64,000 bases of DNA from Thermincola carboxydiphila (GTDB lineage Bacteria > Bacillota > Thermincolia > Thermincolales > UBA2595), in NCBI GenBank assembly GCA_016841045.1, contig JAENZX010000003.1, forward strand, positions 242,878-306,877. Reading direction: 5' to 3'. Numbering within the stretch: position 1 is the stretch's first letter; each line of letters opens with the position of its first letter. The position numbers were made by a program, and so were the translations under genes. Below the pieces are notes generated by a model. That model was not told the origin of the DNA and searched no databases. It saw only the letters and a program-made list of their open reading frames with translations. Positions 35,545 through 44,422 of the stretch are shown here, piece after piece.

Positions 35545-35994
35545 ATGGATAAATATACAACAGGAATTATCGCAGGTATCGCAGGATGGATAGCAACTTT
35601 TATATGGAATATTCCGATACAAGAAATAGGTTATTCAAAACTTAGGTACCTGGATTTTGCTTCTGTTATGATATATGGGCATTTTCCAAAAAACAAACCG
35701 GAGTTGGCGTTAGCACTAATAACGACAATAATATGGTTTGTATTTCTAGCCTATTTATTTACGTACATAATTGATATTATTGGATCCGACCACTTAATTG
35801 GAAAAGGTATTGGATATGGAATTGTGGTATGGTTTACATTTTACGCAATTACTTTATTATTTGATGTGCCCGAGTTTCGTGATATTTCGGTTAATACTTC
35901 ATTCAGCAATTTAGTTGGAAGCATTTTATACGGTTTGGTTGTGGGATACACGGTTAAAAAGCTGAGGAATAAAGATATTTCCACAAGTAATTAG
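35545..35994 (+). CDS. Four-helix membrane protein, unrecognised (paralogue of the next gene)
   Basis: 149 aa with four hydrophobic helices (GIIAGIAGWIATFIW, LALITTIIWFVFLAYLF, GIGYGIVVWFTFYAI, LVGSILYGLVVGYTV). ATG at 35545 follows AAGGAAGG. The order of features (FASVMIYG, IGKGIGYG, NLVGSILYGL..VKKL) parallels that of the frameshifted gene at 36056, so the two are likely paralogues from a duplication. No known function. Confidence 0.6.
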   Translation: MDKYTTGIIAGIAGWIATFIWNIPIQEIGYSKLRYLDFASVMIYGHFPKNKPELALALITTIIWFVFLAYLFTYIIDIIGSDHLIGKGIGYGIVVWFTFYAITLLFDVPEFRDISVNTSFSNLVGSILYGLVVGYTVKKLRNKDISTSN

Positions 35995-36055
35995 ATCCAG
36001 TTAGGGGGAAAATTTAATGAATTGTTTTCTCTTATAAGTTACTTGGAGGGTAAAG

Positions 36056-36594
36056 ATGAAGTACGATAAACCGTTACTTGCAGTAATGATTGGATTTTTA
36101 TTAGCAATACTTTTAGAAATTTACACTCAAATTTTTAAATATTTTGGTTTAAATCAACTTTCAGGTTTTGAACTGACCAGCATTATGATGTACAAGAATG
36201 GCAGTTGGTGGATTGGTCTCTTACATTTAGTGGTACTGGTGCGTTGGCAACATTATCGATATATGAACTTGGAAGGAAATTGGGGATTGACTATTTGCCT
36301 TTTAAGGGTGCAGCTTTTGGAACAGTTACATATGGTTTAATTGCTGCCATTTTTGGTACTCTTGGTAGAAATCCAAGATTTGCAGAATTAACGGTTTCTG
36401 GTCATTATGTTCAGGCCTCAGTTGGTTTTTGGGGTGGATTATTGGCAGGGTTTTTACTAAAGAAGTATGTTTTTAATGATAATAAAGTAACTGAAACGAA
36501 AAGGGTTCGGAGGTATGCTATAGCTCCTGTACCCGCAATGAAGAGAGAACAGAAGGAAAGAAAAGTCCGTTTAGTTAAACCTAGGAAACTGTAA
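36056..36594 (+). pseudogene. Frameshifted membrane protein gene (paralogue of 35545-35994)
   Basis: The first frame (MKYDKPLLAVMIGFLLAILL..., ATG 36056 after TTGGAGGG) runs to NGSWWIGL near 36220 and then becomes nonsense. The second frame, one base back, continues coherently from LTFSGTGALATLSIYELG to KRVRRYAIAPVP and stops at 36594. Joined, they give a ~178-aa membrane protein with a basic C-terminus. A single missing base near 36210-36225 explains it. No slippery heptamer was found, so programmed frameshifting is unlikely; a mutation or an assembly error is likelier. Confidence 0.7.
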
Positions 36595-36596
36595 CA

Positions 36597-36680
36597 ATGC
36601 TAACAGGAAATATCCTTATGGGATTGGTGATGAATTATCTTATTGTCCGCTGGGGAGATGAATCAGTATTAAAACGATAA
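36597..36680 (+). CDS. Possible 27-aa peptide
   Basis: Frame starting MLTGNILMGLVMNYLIVRWG, directly after the frameshifted gene and before a terminator. The ribosome site (AGGAAA) is poor, so it may be spurious. Confidence 0.25.
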   Translation: MLTGNILMGLVMNYLIVRWGDESVLKR

Positions 36681-36685
36681 TTTAC

Positions 36686-36715
36686 AAAGCATCTGGAAAT
36701 GGTGCTTTCTTTTTT
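36686..36715 (+). terminator. Rho-independent terminator ahead of miaB
   Basis: AAAGCATC pairs with GGTGCTTT around TGGAAAT, followed by CTTTTTT. Confidence 0.7.
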
Positions 36716-36743
36716 GCTAAGATTTCCCTCACTGTGTTATAAT
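36714..36743 (+). promoter_or_regulatory. Putative SigA promoter for miaB
   Basis: TTGCTA (36714-36719), 18-bp spacer, TATAAT (36738-36743), 32 bases before the miaB ATG. It abuts the upstream terminator. Confidence 0.5.
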
Positions 36744-36775
36744 AATAAAAGATTTTTTGCGGAGGACAGATACGA

Positions 36776-38104
36776 ATGAATAAACAATATCATATAATGA
36801 CTTTCGGCTGCCAAATGAATGAGAGAGATTCCGAGCTCCTGGCCGGAATGCTCCATGAGATGGGATATGAACCAACTGATGATCTCAATAAATCGGATAT
36901 TATTCTTTTAAACACCTGTTGTGTAAGGGAAACAGCCGAAAACAAAATTTTGGGCAGGATAGGCGACTTAAAAGCCTTAAAAAGCAAAAATCCTGAATTA
37001 ATCCTGGGTATATGCGGCTGTATGACTCAACAGGCTGAAACCGGAGAAAATATAAGAAAACGAGCCCCCCATGTGGATTTGATATTTGGGACCCACAACA
37101 TTCACCAACTTCCTGAGCTGATAAATAGGGTGAAGACTGAAAGAAAAACCGTCCTCGACGTTTGGGATACAGAAGGGGATATTGTAGAAAACCTCCCCTC
37201 CAAAAGAATTGAGGGGGTTAAAGCCTTTGTAACAATAATGTACGGGTGCAACAATTTCTGTACATACTGTATAGTTCCCTATGTAAGAGGCAGGGAAAGA
37301 AGCAGAAACACTGCCGATGTGGTTAGAGAAGTAAGGGAATTGGCAGGGCAGGGATACAAAGAGGTTATGCTCCTTGGCCAAAATGTTAATTCTTACGGCA
37401 AGGACTTAGACCCCAAAACTGATTTTGCAGACCTGCTGGTTGAACTGGATAAAATAGACAATTTGTCACGCATAAGGTACATGACTTCCCACCCAAGAGA
37501 TTTTAACGATAAACTTATAGAAGTTATAGCTTCATCCCAAAAAATATGCGAACATTTTCATCTGCCGGTACAGGCTGGAGGAAATAATGTTCTGAAAAGA
37601 ATGAATAGGGGATATACTAAAGAAAGCTACCTCGAACTCGTAAAAAAGATAAGAGACAGAATACCAAGTGCAAGCATTACCACAGACCTAATTGTAGGCT
37701 TTCCCGGTGAAACTGATGATGATTTCGCTGAAACAATTGACCTGTTGGAAAAGGTCAGGTTCGATGCTGCGTTTACGTTTGTGTATAATAAGCGCTCAGG
37801 AACGCCCGCTGCACAAATGGAAGACCAAGTTCCTAATAAAGTAAAAAAGGAGAGGATTCAGAAACTGATTTCTGTCCAAAACAAGATAAGCCAGGAAAAC
37901 AACCTGACTGAGGGTGGTAAGATTCACGAAATTCTTGTAGAAGGAGTTAAAAAAGACGACCCTGAAAGGTTAGAAGGTCGTACCAGAACGAATAAATTGG
38001 TCCTTCTAAAAGGAGACCCTGCACTTAAAGGTCAAATTGTTAAGGTCAGAATAACAGAAACAGGGACATGGCATTTGGATGGTGAAATTATTGATAAAGA
38101 TTAA
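36776..38104 (+). CDS. miaB: tRNA-2-methylthio-N6-dimethylallyladenosine synthase MiaB
   Basis: 442 aa, full length. UPF0004 N-terminal domain with three cluster cysteines (FGCQMNERDS, NTCCVRE, GICGCM), radical SAM core with CNNFCTYC near residue 157, and a C-terminal TRAM domain. It adds a methylthio group at position 37 of tRNAs reading UNN codons, using two [4Fe-4S] clusters. It pairs functionally with MiaA, encoded 9 kb downstream in the same block. ATG after GGAGGA. Confidence 0.96.
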   Translation: MNKQYHIMTFGCQMNERDSELLAGMLHEMGYEPTDDLNKSDIILLNTCCVRETAENKILGRIGDLKALKSKNPELILGICGCMTQQAETGENIRKRAPHVDLIFGTHNIHQLPELINRVKTERKTVLDVWDTEGDIVENLPSKRIEGVKAFVTIMYGCNNFCTYCIVPYVRGRERSRNTADVVREVRELAGQGYKEVMLLGQNVNSYGKDLDPKTDFADLLVELDKIDNLSRIRYMTSHPRDFNDKLIEVIASSQKICEHFHLPVQAGGNNVLKRMNRGYTKESYLELVKKIRDRIPSASITTDLIVGFPGETDDDFAETIDLLEKVRFDAAFTFVYNKRSGTPAAQMEDQVPNKVKKERIQKLISVQNKISQENNLTEGGKIHEILVEGVKKDDPERLEGRTRTNKLVLLKGDPALKGQIVKVRITETGTWHLDGEIIDKD

Positions 38105-38174
38105 ATTACCAAAAAAAGAGGTAACATTTAACTGTACGTAGAAGCTTTATCACATTGGAATGGAGGTGAACAAT

Positions 38175-38570
38175 TTGTCAATAAATGTTATGGAAAAAGC
38201 CAATGAGTTGGCAGAAGCCTTATCAAGCAGTGAAGAATTGGCGAACATGAGGATAGCGGAAACAGCAATGCGTAATGACCCTGATGCCGCCGCGATTCTG
38301 GAAGAATTCCAGAAAAAACAGAAGGAAATATTTGATATGCAGCAAATGGGTCTTGCACTCAGTGAACAGCAAAAACAATCGGTTACCGTGATGGAAAGTA
38401 AAATGACCGGTAATGAAAAGATTAAAGCATTTATGGAAGCATCACATAAGTTCGAAATTATGCTGCAAAGTGTCAACATGACCATCTCGAGGGCACTATC
38501 AGGAGATGACGGATGCGGCTGCGAATCGGACTGCAGCACTGACTGCAGTGAGGGCTGCGGCGGCGGCTGA
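38175..38570 (+). CDS. YlbF/YmcA-family protein with cysteine-rich tail (YmcA position)
   Basis: 131 aa. The Com_YlbF helical domain (~1-105) is followed by a tail with seven cysteines (CGCESDCSTDCSEGCGGG). The place between miaB and mutS is where Bacillus has ymcA (ricA), a partner of YlbF and YaaT in the Fe-S-binding complex that stimulates RNase Y, so this is probably the RicA-like member. Start TTG 38175 sits seven bases from GGAGG; the ATG at 38160 overlaps the ribosome site. The cysteine tail could hold an Fe-S cluster, by analogy. Confidence 0.8.
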   Translation: MSINVMEKANELAEALSSSEELANMRIAETAMRNDPDAAAILEEFQKKQKEIFDMQQMGLALSEQQKQSVTVMESKMTGNEKIKAFMEASHKFEIMLQSVNMTISRALSGDDGCGCESDCSTDCSEGCGGG

Positions 38571-38588
38571 GGTTAAAATCGTTTTTAT

Positions 38589-38613
38589 AAGCCTGGAGTT
38601 TTCCAGGCTTTTA
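38589..38613 (+). terminator. Terminator between the YmcA-like gene and mutS
   Basis: AAGCCTGGA pairs with TCCAGGCTT around GTTT, followed by TTA. Confidence 0.65.
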
Positions 38614-38633
38614 TCTTTTTTTAAATACAACTT

Positions 38634-38662
38634 TTGTCCTGAAGGCCAGATTATGGTATTAT
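38634..38662 (+). promoter_or_regulatory. Putative SigA promoter for the mutS operon
   Basis: TTGTCC (38634-38639), 17-bp spacer, TATTAT (38657-38662), about 40 bases before the mutS GTG. Confidence 0.55.
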
Positions 38663-38701
38663 TAAAAAATAAGAAATTTTATTCCATCGGGAGGGTCTGA
38701 T

Positions 38702-41347
38702 GTGGCCGAATTGACACCTATGATGAAACAATATTTATCCATTAAAGAAGAGCATCCCGATACAATATTATTTTTCAGGCTTGGGGACTTTTATGAAATG
38801 TTCTTTGAGGATGCTGAAAAGGCATCCCGGGCCTTAGAAATTACTCTTACTTCCCGTGAAGGCGGCAGCGGTAACAGAGTTCCAATGTGTGGTGTCCCAC
38901 ACCACGCCGCGGAGAATTATATAGCCAGACTTATTGAAAAGGGCTTTCGAGTCGCTATTTGTGAACAGGTAGAAGACCCACGAATGGCAAAAGGAATTGT
39001 TAAACGGGAAGTTACTCGCATTATAACTCCTGGAACGGTTATCGACTCCAGCATGCTGGATGAATCCAAATATAATTATATAGTAGGCATTATTAAAGAT
39101 GAATTTGGTTATGGAATAAGTGTAGCAGAGGCATCCACCGGTTATTTTGCCGTATCGGAAATCACCGGAGCCAAAGCCATGATGCAGCTCATAGATGAGA
39201 TATCCCGTATTAAGCCGGCTGAATGTATTTTACCTGAAGATTTAAAAGAAAGTACTGAACTTATTCAAAAATTGTCAGCAGCAGCTGCAATGTCATTAAC
39301 ATTTTACCGGCAGGCATTATTTAATTTCAAAACCTGTTATTCACTATTAACGGAACATTTTGGTACAAGCTCACTTGAAGGTTTTGGGTGTGAAACCTTC
39401 AAACTTGGAATTAGAGCTGCCGGAGGAATTCTAGCTTTTTTAAAAGAAACTCAAAAAACCTCTCTATCTCACATTCACAAGATCGAACCATATACCACAG
39501 AGAATTATATGCTTTTGGACAGTGCAACGAGGCGTAATCTTGAATTGACTCAAACCATCAGAGAAAATCAAAAGAAGGGCTCACTGCTTTGGGTTATAGA
39601 CTATACCGTAACTTCTATGGGTGCACGCCTCCTAAAAGTATGGATTGAACAGCCTCTTTTGGACCCTGTCCAAATTAATGAGAGACTAGATGCTGTAGAA
39701 GAACTTGCATCTAACGTATTCTTAAGGTCAGACCTCAGAAAATTACTTAATAAAATATATGATCTTGAGAGACTTGCGGGTCGTATTGCTTATGGAACGG
39801 CTAATGCCAAAGATCTCGTGGCTCTTAAGAACTCCCTTGAAGTGCTGCCTCAAATCCGCGAATTGCTTAAATGCATACACTCAGCGGGTTTGTTATCCAT
39901 TCATGCTTCACTTGACATTATGGAAGATGTTGCTTTTTTGATAAGAAATTCTATCGATGAGGACCCCCCTTTTTCGGTGCGTGATGGGGGTGTTATTAAA
40001 CCTGGCTGCAATGAAGAAGTAGACAGATTAAGAACCGCCTCCAGGGAAGGCAAAGACTGGATTGCATCACTTGAGGCAAAGGAGAAGGAAAGGACAGGTA
40101 TCAAGTCACTTAAGATTGGTTACAACAAGGTTTTTGGATATTATATTGAGGTGACCCGGGCCAACTTATCAGGCGTCCCAGATAATTACATGAGGAAACA
40201 AACCCTTGCCAATGCCGAAAGATTTATAACACCTGAACTCAAAGAATATGAAAACCTGATTATTGGGGCAGAAGACAGGCTAAATCAGATTGAATATGAC
40301 CTCTTTTGTGAGGTCCGAAACCTCATTAACAAAGAAGTGCCCCGTATCCAAAAATGTGCCGCTGTGGTTTCTTCCCTTGACGTTTTCCAGTCGCAGGCTG
40401 AAGCAGCAATACAGAATAATTATACAAAACCGGTTATAAACGAAAAAGACCTTCTGGATATAAAAAGCGGGAGACATCCAGTTGTAGAGAAGGTTCTAAA
40501 CGGTGAGCCTTTTGTTCCAAATGATACATACCTTGATGCATCGGGTTACCGGCTTGATATTATTACAGGCCCCAATATGGCCGGTAAAAGTACATATATG
40601 AGGCAGGTTGCTCTAATCTGCCTGATGGCTCAGATTGGCTCTTTTGTTCCTGCTGAACAGGCTAACCTTTGTATTGTAGATAGGATATTTACAAGGGTTG
40701 GGGCTTCAGACGACCTGGCAACTGGTCAATCCACTTTTATGGTTGAAATGAATGAAGTTGCAAACATTCTTAATAATGCCTCTGCCAGCAGCCTCGTTAT
40801 TCTTGATGAGATAGGCCGTGGAACCAGTACCTTTGATGGTTTAAGCATAGCCTGGGCCGTAGCCGAATATATCCTTGACCAAAGAAGGATTGGCGCCAAA
40901 ACACTGTTTGCCACTCACTATCATGAACTCACGGAACTAGCCGATATATTTCCGGGGGTCCAAAACCACAGCATCGCTGTTAAAGAAAAGGGAGAAGATA
41001 TAATTTTTCTCCGTAAAATCATACCTGGTGGGGCTGACCGAAGCTATGGTATTCAGGTTGCAAGACTTGCCGGTCTGCCTAATGAAGTACTGGTCAGAGC
41101 CAAAGAAGTACTTAACACCCTTGAAACAACAGAAGACCTGTTAAAGGGGCAGCGTGAAGTTGCGGCTGCAACCAGAAAAAAAAGTATGTCAGATTCATCA
41201 GGTGCTCAAATGAGTATTTTTGAGGAACCACTGCCTGAAAATCCCGTACTTTTGGAATTAAAAAATCTGGATATACTTAACCTGACTCCATTGGAAGCCC
41301 TGAATATTTTATATAGTCTTCATAAAAAAGCTCAGGATACACATTAG
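38702..41347 (+). CDS. mutS: DNA mismatch-repair protein MutS
   Basis: 881 aa, MutS1 type. Mismatch-binding FYEMF-containing N-terminus (RLGDFYEMFFEDA), connector, core and clamp, then the ATPase with Walker A GPNMAGKST near residue 625, Walker B in VILDEIGRGTSTFDG and the helix-turn-helix end. The C-terminal tail is short. GTG start after GGGAGG. It begins an operon that continues with hyuA-like, HDAC-like and mutL genes. Confidence 0.97.
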   Translation: MAELTPMMKQYLSIKEEHPDTILFFRLGDFYEMFFEDAEKASRALEITLTSREGGSGNRVPMCGVPHHAAENYIARLIEKGFRVAICEQVEDPRMAKGIVKREVTRIITPGTVIDSSMLDESKYNYIVGIIKDEFGYGISVAEASTGYFAVSEITGAKAMMQLIDEISRIKPAECILPEDLKESTELIQKLSAAAAMSLTFYRQALFNFKTCYSLLTEHFGTSSLEGFGCETFKLGIRAAGGILAFLKETQKTSLSHIHKIEPYTTENYMLLDSATRRNLELTQTIRENQKKGSLLWVIDYTVTSMGARLLKVWIEQPLLDPVQINERLDAVEELASNVFLRSDLRKLLNKIYDLERLAGRIAYGTANAKDLVALKNSLEVLPQIRELLKCIHSAGLLSIHASLDIMEDVAFLIRNSIDEDPPFSVRDGGVIKPGCNEEVDRLRTASREGKDWIASLEAKEKERTGIKSLKIGYNKVFGYYIEVTRANLSGVPDNYMRKQTLANAERFITPELKEYENLIIGAEDRLNQIEYDLFCEVRNLINKEVPRIQKCAAVVSSLDVFQSQAEAAIQNNYTKPVINEKDLLDIKSGRHPVVEKVLNGEPFVPNDTYLDASGYRLDIITGPNMAGKSTYMRQVALICLMAQIGSFVPAEQANLCIVDRIFTRVGASDDLATGQSTFMVEMNEVANILNNASASSLVILDEIGRGTSTFDGLSIAWAVAEYILDQRRIGAKTLFATHYHELTELADIFPGVQNHSIAVKEKGEDIIFLRKIIPGGADRSYGIQVARLAGLPNEVLVRAKEVLNTLETTEDLLKGQREVAAATRKKSMSDSSGAQMSIFEEPLPENPVLLELKNLDILNLTPLEALNILYSLHKKAQDTH

Positions 41348-41358
41348 AGGGTGATGAC

Positions 41359-43050
41359 ATGTTAATAGGCATTGACGTTGGAGGCACCTATACAGATGCT
41401 GTCCTGACTGACGGCAAAGACATAATCAGAAAGTTTAAAACAAAAACCTTGCATGAAGAAATAATGACAAGCATACTTAATGCCCTTGATAAAGTAATAC
41501 AGGGAGAATACGAATCCCAAATAAAGCGGGTGGTTATTAGTACTACTCTGGTCACAAATATAATTGCCGAAAAGAAATACCCTCCCGTAGCTCTGATTCT
41601 TCTTCCTGGACCAGGCCTGAGCCTTGATTGCTATAGATATGATACCTTTACTCAAATTATCAGTGGTGCTATAGACTATCGGGGCAGGGAAATAACATCT
41701 CCTGACGAGTCAGAAATAATTTCAGCAGGTTCCAGTATCATTGAAGCTGGATACCAACATGTTGCTGTAATCGGTAAATTTTCAAACCGAAATAATGCTC
41801 ATGAACATTTTGTGAAACAAATTATTGAAAAAAAATTCCCCAAGCTTAATATATACATGGGTCACAATATTTCAGGACTGTTGAATTATCCCCGACGCAT
41901 TGCCACTACCATGCTGCATGCTGCAGCCAGTCATCTATTCAGTACCTTCTGTGACAATGTAAGCGAGTCTTTAAAGAAACGGAATATATCCGCTCCAGCA
42001 TTTATCCTTAAAGCTGACGGTGGTACAATCCCACTTACTGCCGCTGCCAAAGTGCCTGTGGAAACTATTTTTTCGGGTCCTGCAGCCAGTACCCTGGGCG
42101 CTATGTGCCTCTCACCAAAAGGCCAGACTTCGGTAGTTGCAGATATAGGTGGTACCACCACAGATTTGTCTCTTATATTATCAGGAAAACCACTTATTGC
42201 TTCTAAAGGTGCAGATGTTGAAGGGTTTTTGACTCATGTCAGGTCTTTTGCCGTCAGGTCGGTTCCTTTGGGAGGAGACAGTACTGTAACAGTAAACAAT
42301 GGTAAAATAGATCTGCTTCCTGAAAGAAGAGGACCGGCATACTGCCTTGGAGGTCCTGAACCCACACCTACGGATGCTCTTAAGTATCTGGGAAGAATAG
42401 AATTTGGCGACATGTCAAGAGCTGTCGAGGCCATGGAGAATTTGGCTTCCGTTACTAATTCCACACCCAGGGAAACTGCACAAAAGATAGTTTTTCAATC
42501 ATGCCAAACTATTGTTAATGCCATTGAACAAATGTTTAAGAACTGGGAACAGGAGCCTGCCTACAGGATCTGGGAAATCATGCAAAAGAACATTATAAGG
42601 CCGGATAACATTGTTGGAGTGGGAGGTGCTGCAGGGGGCCTTATTCCTGACATAGCAAAAATGCTAAATTGTAATTCAATCGTACCTGAACATGCAGAAG
42701 TAGCAAATGCTTTAGGTTCCGCTGCTGCCCAGCCCACCCTTACCGTCACACTTAGAATAGATACTGAACAGGGGTCCTATACAGTGTTAGAGGATGGTTC
42801 TGGAGGACCTGTTAATAAGAGTACACAATTCACAAAAGAAGATGCAGTGAGACTCGCCAGGGATTGTTTATTAGACAGGGCAGGGGAGCTAAACATGAAA
42901 GAATATTTGACTAATGTTGAAGTTGTTCACTGCGAAATGTTTAACATGGTCCGGGGTTGGACCACAACCGGTAAGATTTTTGATGTAAGCATACAGACTC
43001 CACAGGAAATTTTATTCTACATGGATCAGGGGGAGTCTTTTAATGAATAA
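41359..43050 (+). CDS. Hydantoinase A / oxoprolinase-like ATP-binding protein
   Basis: 563 aa. Two actin-like ATPase halves with signature segments GIDVGGTYTDAV (N-terminus), IGGTTTDLSLI (~267) and VGVGGAAGG (~420). HyuA-type enzymes hydrolyse hydantoins or 5-oxoproline with ATP, but usually with a HyuB partner. No hyuB is present here, and the protein is shorter than typical HyuA (650-720 aa). It starts 11 bases after mutS and its end overlaps the HDAC-like gene, so translation is coupled. Substrate not determinable. Confidence 0.85.
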   Translation: MLIGIDVGGTYTDAVLTDGKDIIRKFKTKTLHEEIMTSILNALDKVIQGEYESQIKRVVISTTLVTNIIAEKKYPPVALILLPGPGLSLDCYRYDTFTQIISGAIDYRGREITSPDESEIISAGSSIIEAGYQHVAVIGKFSNRNNAHEHFVKQIIEKKFPKLNIYMGHNISGLLNYPRRIATTMLHAAASHLFSTFCDNVSESLKKRNISAPAFILKADGGTIPLTAAAKVPVETIFSGPAASTLGAMCLSPKGQTSVVADIGGTTTDLSLILSGKPLIASKGADVEGFLTHVRSFAVRSVPLGGDSTVTVNNGKIDLLPERRGPAYCLGGPEPTPTDALKYLGRIEFGDMSRAVEAMENLASVTNSTPRETAQKIVFQSCQTIVNAIEQMFKNWEQEPAYRIWEIMQKNIIRPDNIVGVGGAAGGLIPDIAKMLNCNSIVPEHAEVANALGSAAAQPTLTVTLRIDTEQGSYTVLEDGSGGPVNKSTQFTKEDAVRLARDCLLDRAGELNMKEYLTNVEVVHCEMFNMVRGWTTTGKIFDVSIQTPQEILFYMDQGESFNE

Positions 43051-44395
43051 AAGTAATCAAACAGGATTAATATTTTTTCCAGCTTTTGACTGGGCTATTT
43101 CACCCACTCATCCCGAACGTGAAGAGCGCCTCCTTTACACAAGGGACCAGATTTTTGAAGAAGGCCTGATGGACCTTCCAGAGATAAAAGAATACAAACC
43201 GCGTCTGGCGGATTTTAGAGATATTGCAAGGACTCATTTTTGTGTGCCACACATTAAAGATCAGGTTCTAGAAGCCCATTTGATTGCTGCCGGATCTTCG
43301 TTGGTTATTGCAGATGCACTGATGGCAGGAGAAATCAAAAACGGGTTTGCCTTGGTACGTCCACCGGGACATCATGCCATGAAAGTAGTTCATGGAAACC
43401 GAGGTTTTTGTAACATAAACAATGAGGCAATCATGGTAGATTACCTGCGCTCAAAATACGGGCTCAGAAAAATTGCTATTATAGATACTGACGTCCACCA
43501 CGGTGATGGGACTCAAGACATTTACTATCACGATCCCAACGTGTTATTTATTTCTTTTCACCAGGACGGCAGGACACTGTTTCCTGGTTCAGGCTTTACT
43601 AACGAAACCGGGGGGCCAACAGCCTTTGGCAGAACCCTTAACATCCCGCTCCCGCCGGGCACAACAGATGAGGGTATCCATTATATTCTCGATAATTTAA
43701 TTTTACCGGTACTAAAAGAATTTAATCCTGAACTCATAATTAACTCCGCCGGTCAGGATAATCATTATACAGACCCCCTTGCCAATATGAATTTTTCCGC
43801 CCAGGGCTATGCAAGGCTCAATGAAAAGCTTAAGCCCGACATAGCGGTACTTGAGGGGGGATATGCCATTGAAACAGCACTTCCCTATATTAATACCGGA
43901 ATTATCCTGGCAATGGCAGGAATGGACTATAGTAACGTAAGGGAACCAGATTACGACCAGCGGATGTTTACACTATCCCCTGATCGAAAAGCAAAAATAG
44001 AGGAAATGGTATCAGAACTCCTCTCAGTATGGGAAAGAAGAGATTCTATCGACCTGGAAGTCCTGAGGGCCAAGAGTGAATTTTCCCAAAGGCAAAAAAC
44101 AATTTATTACGATACCGACGGAATAATGGAACACCAAACTGAAAAACTCAAATTATGTCCTGAATGTGGAGGCTACCTGTCAATATCGTCCCAAGCTGTT
44201 CACCATGGCCTGCAGTGTAAAGTGCTTTGCTTAAGTGTACCGTTTCATGGCTGTCATACATGCAAAGAAGCAGCCTGGGAGAAATATGAAATGGCAGTAA
44301 ATCGTAAAACTTACGATTATGTTTATTTTCAGGACAGAGTATCTGATACATATAAGGGTTTCAGTTCCGAAAAAAATACAGCCTGGGAAGAGTAA
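43043..44395 (+). CDS. Histone-deacetylase-superfamily (AcuC-like) amidohydrolase
   Basis: 450 aa. Deacetylase core with catalytic histidines in RPPGHHAMK (~112), zinc ligands in DTDVHHGDGTQD (~150) and a Y/H-containing LEGGYAIE (~272). It removes acyl or acetyl groups from amines; bacterial relatives act on acetyl-CoA synthetase, acetylpolyamines or small amides. The extra C-terminal ~100 residues contain a CPECGG...CHTC zinc-ribbon-like pair. ATG at 43043 overlaps the preceding gene by eight bases. Confidence 0.88.
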   Translation: MNKSNQTGLIFFPAFDWAISPTHPEREERLLYTRDQIFEEGLMDLPEIKEYKPRLADFRDIARTHFCVPHIKDQVLEAHLIAAGSSLVIADALMAGEIKNGFALVRPPGHHAMKVVHGNRGFCNINNEAIMVDYLRSKYGLRKIAIIDTDVHHGDGTQDIYYHDPNVLFISFHQDGRTLFPGSGFTNETGGPTAFGRTLNIPLPPGTTDEGIHYILDNLILPVLKEFNPELIINSAGQDNHYTDPLANMNFSAQGYARLNEKLKPDIAVLEGGYAIETALPYINTGIILAMAGMDYSNVREPDYDQRMFTLSPDRKAKIEEMVSELLSVWERRDSIDLEVLRAKSEFSQRQKTIYYDTDGIMEHQTEKLKLCPECGGYLSISSQAVHHGLQCKVLCLSVPFHGCHTCKEAAWEKYEMAVNRKTYDYVYFQDRVSDTYKGFSSEKNTAWEE

Positions 44396-44422
44396 ACTAA
44401 CGGAAACTGGCAGGTGTTTAAA

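Noticed and set aside
36200..36230. Programmed -1 frameshift in the 36056 gene
   Set aside because: No slippery heptamer or strong downstream hairpin at the joint, so a mutation or sequence error is simpler.
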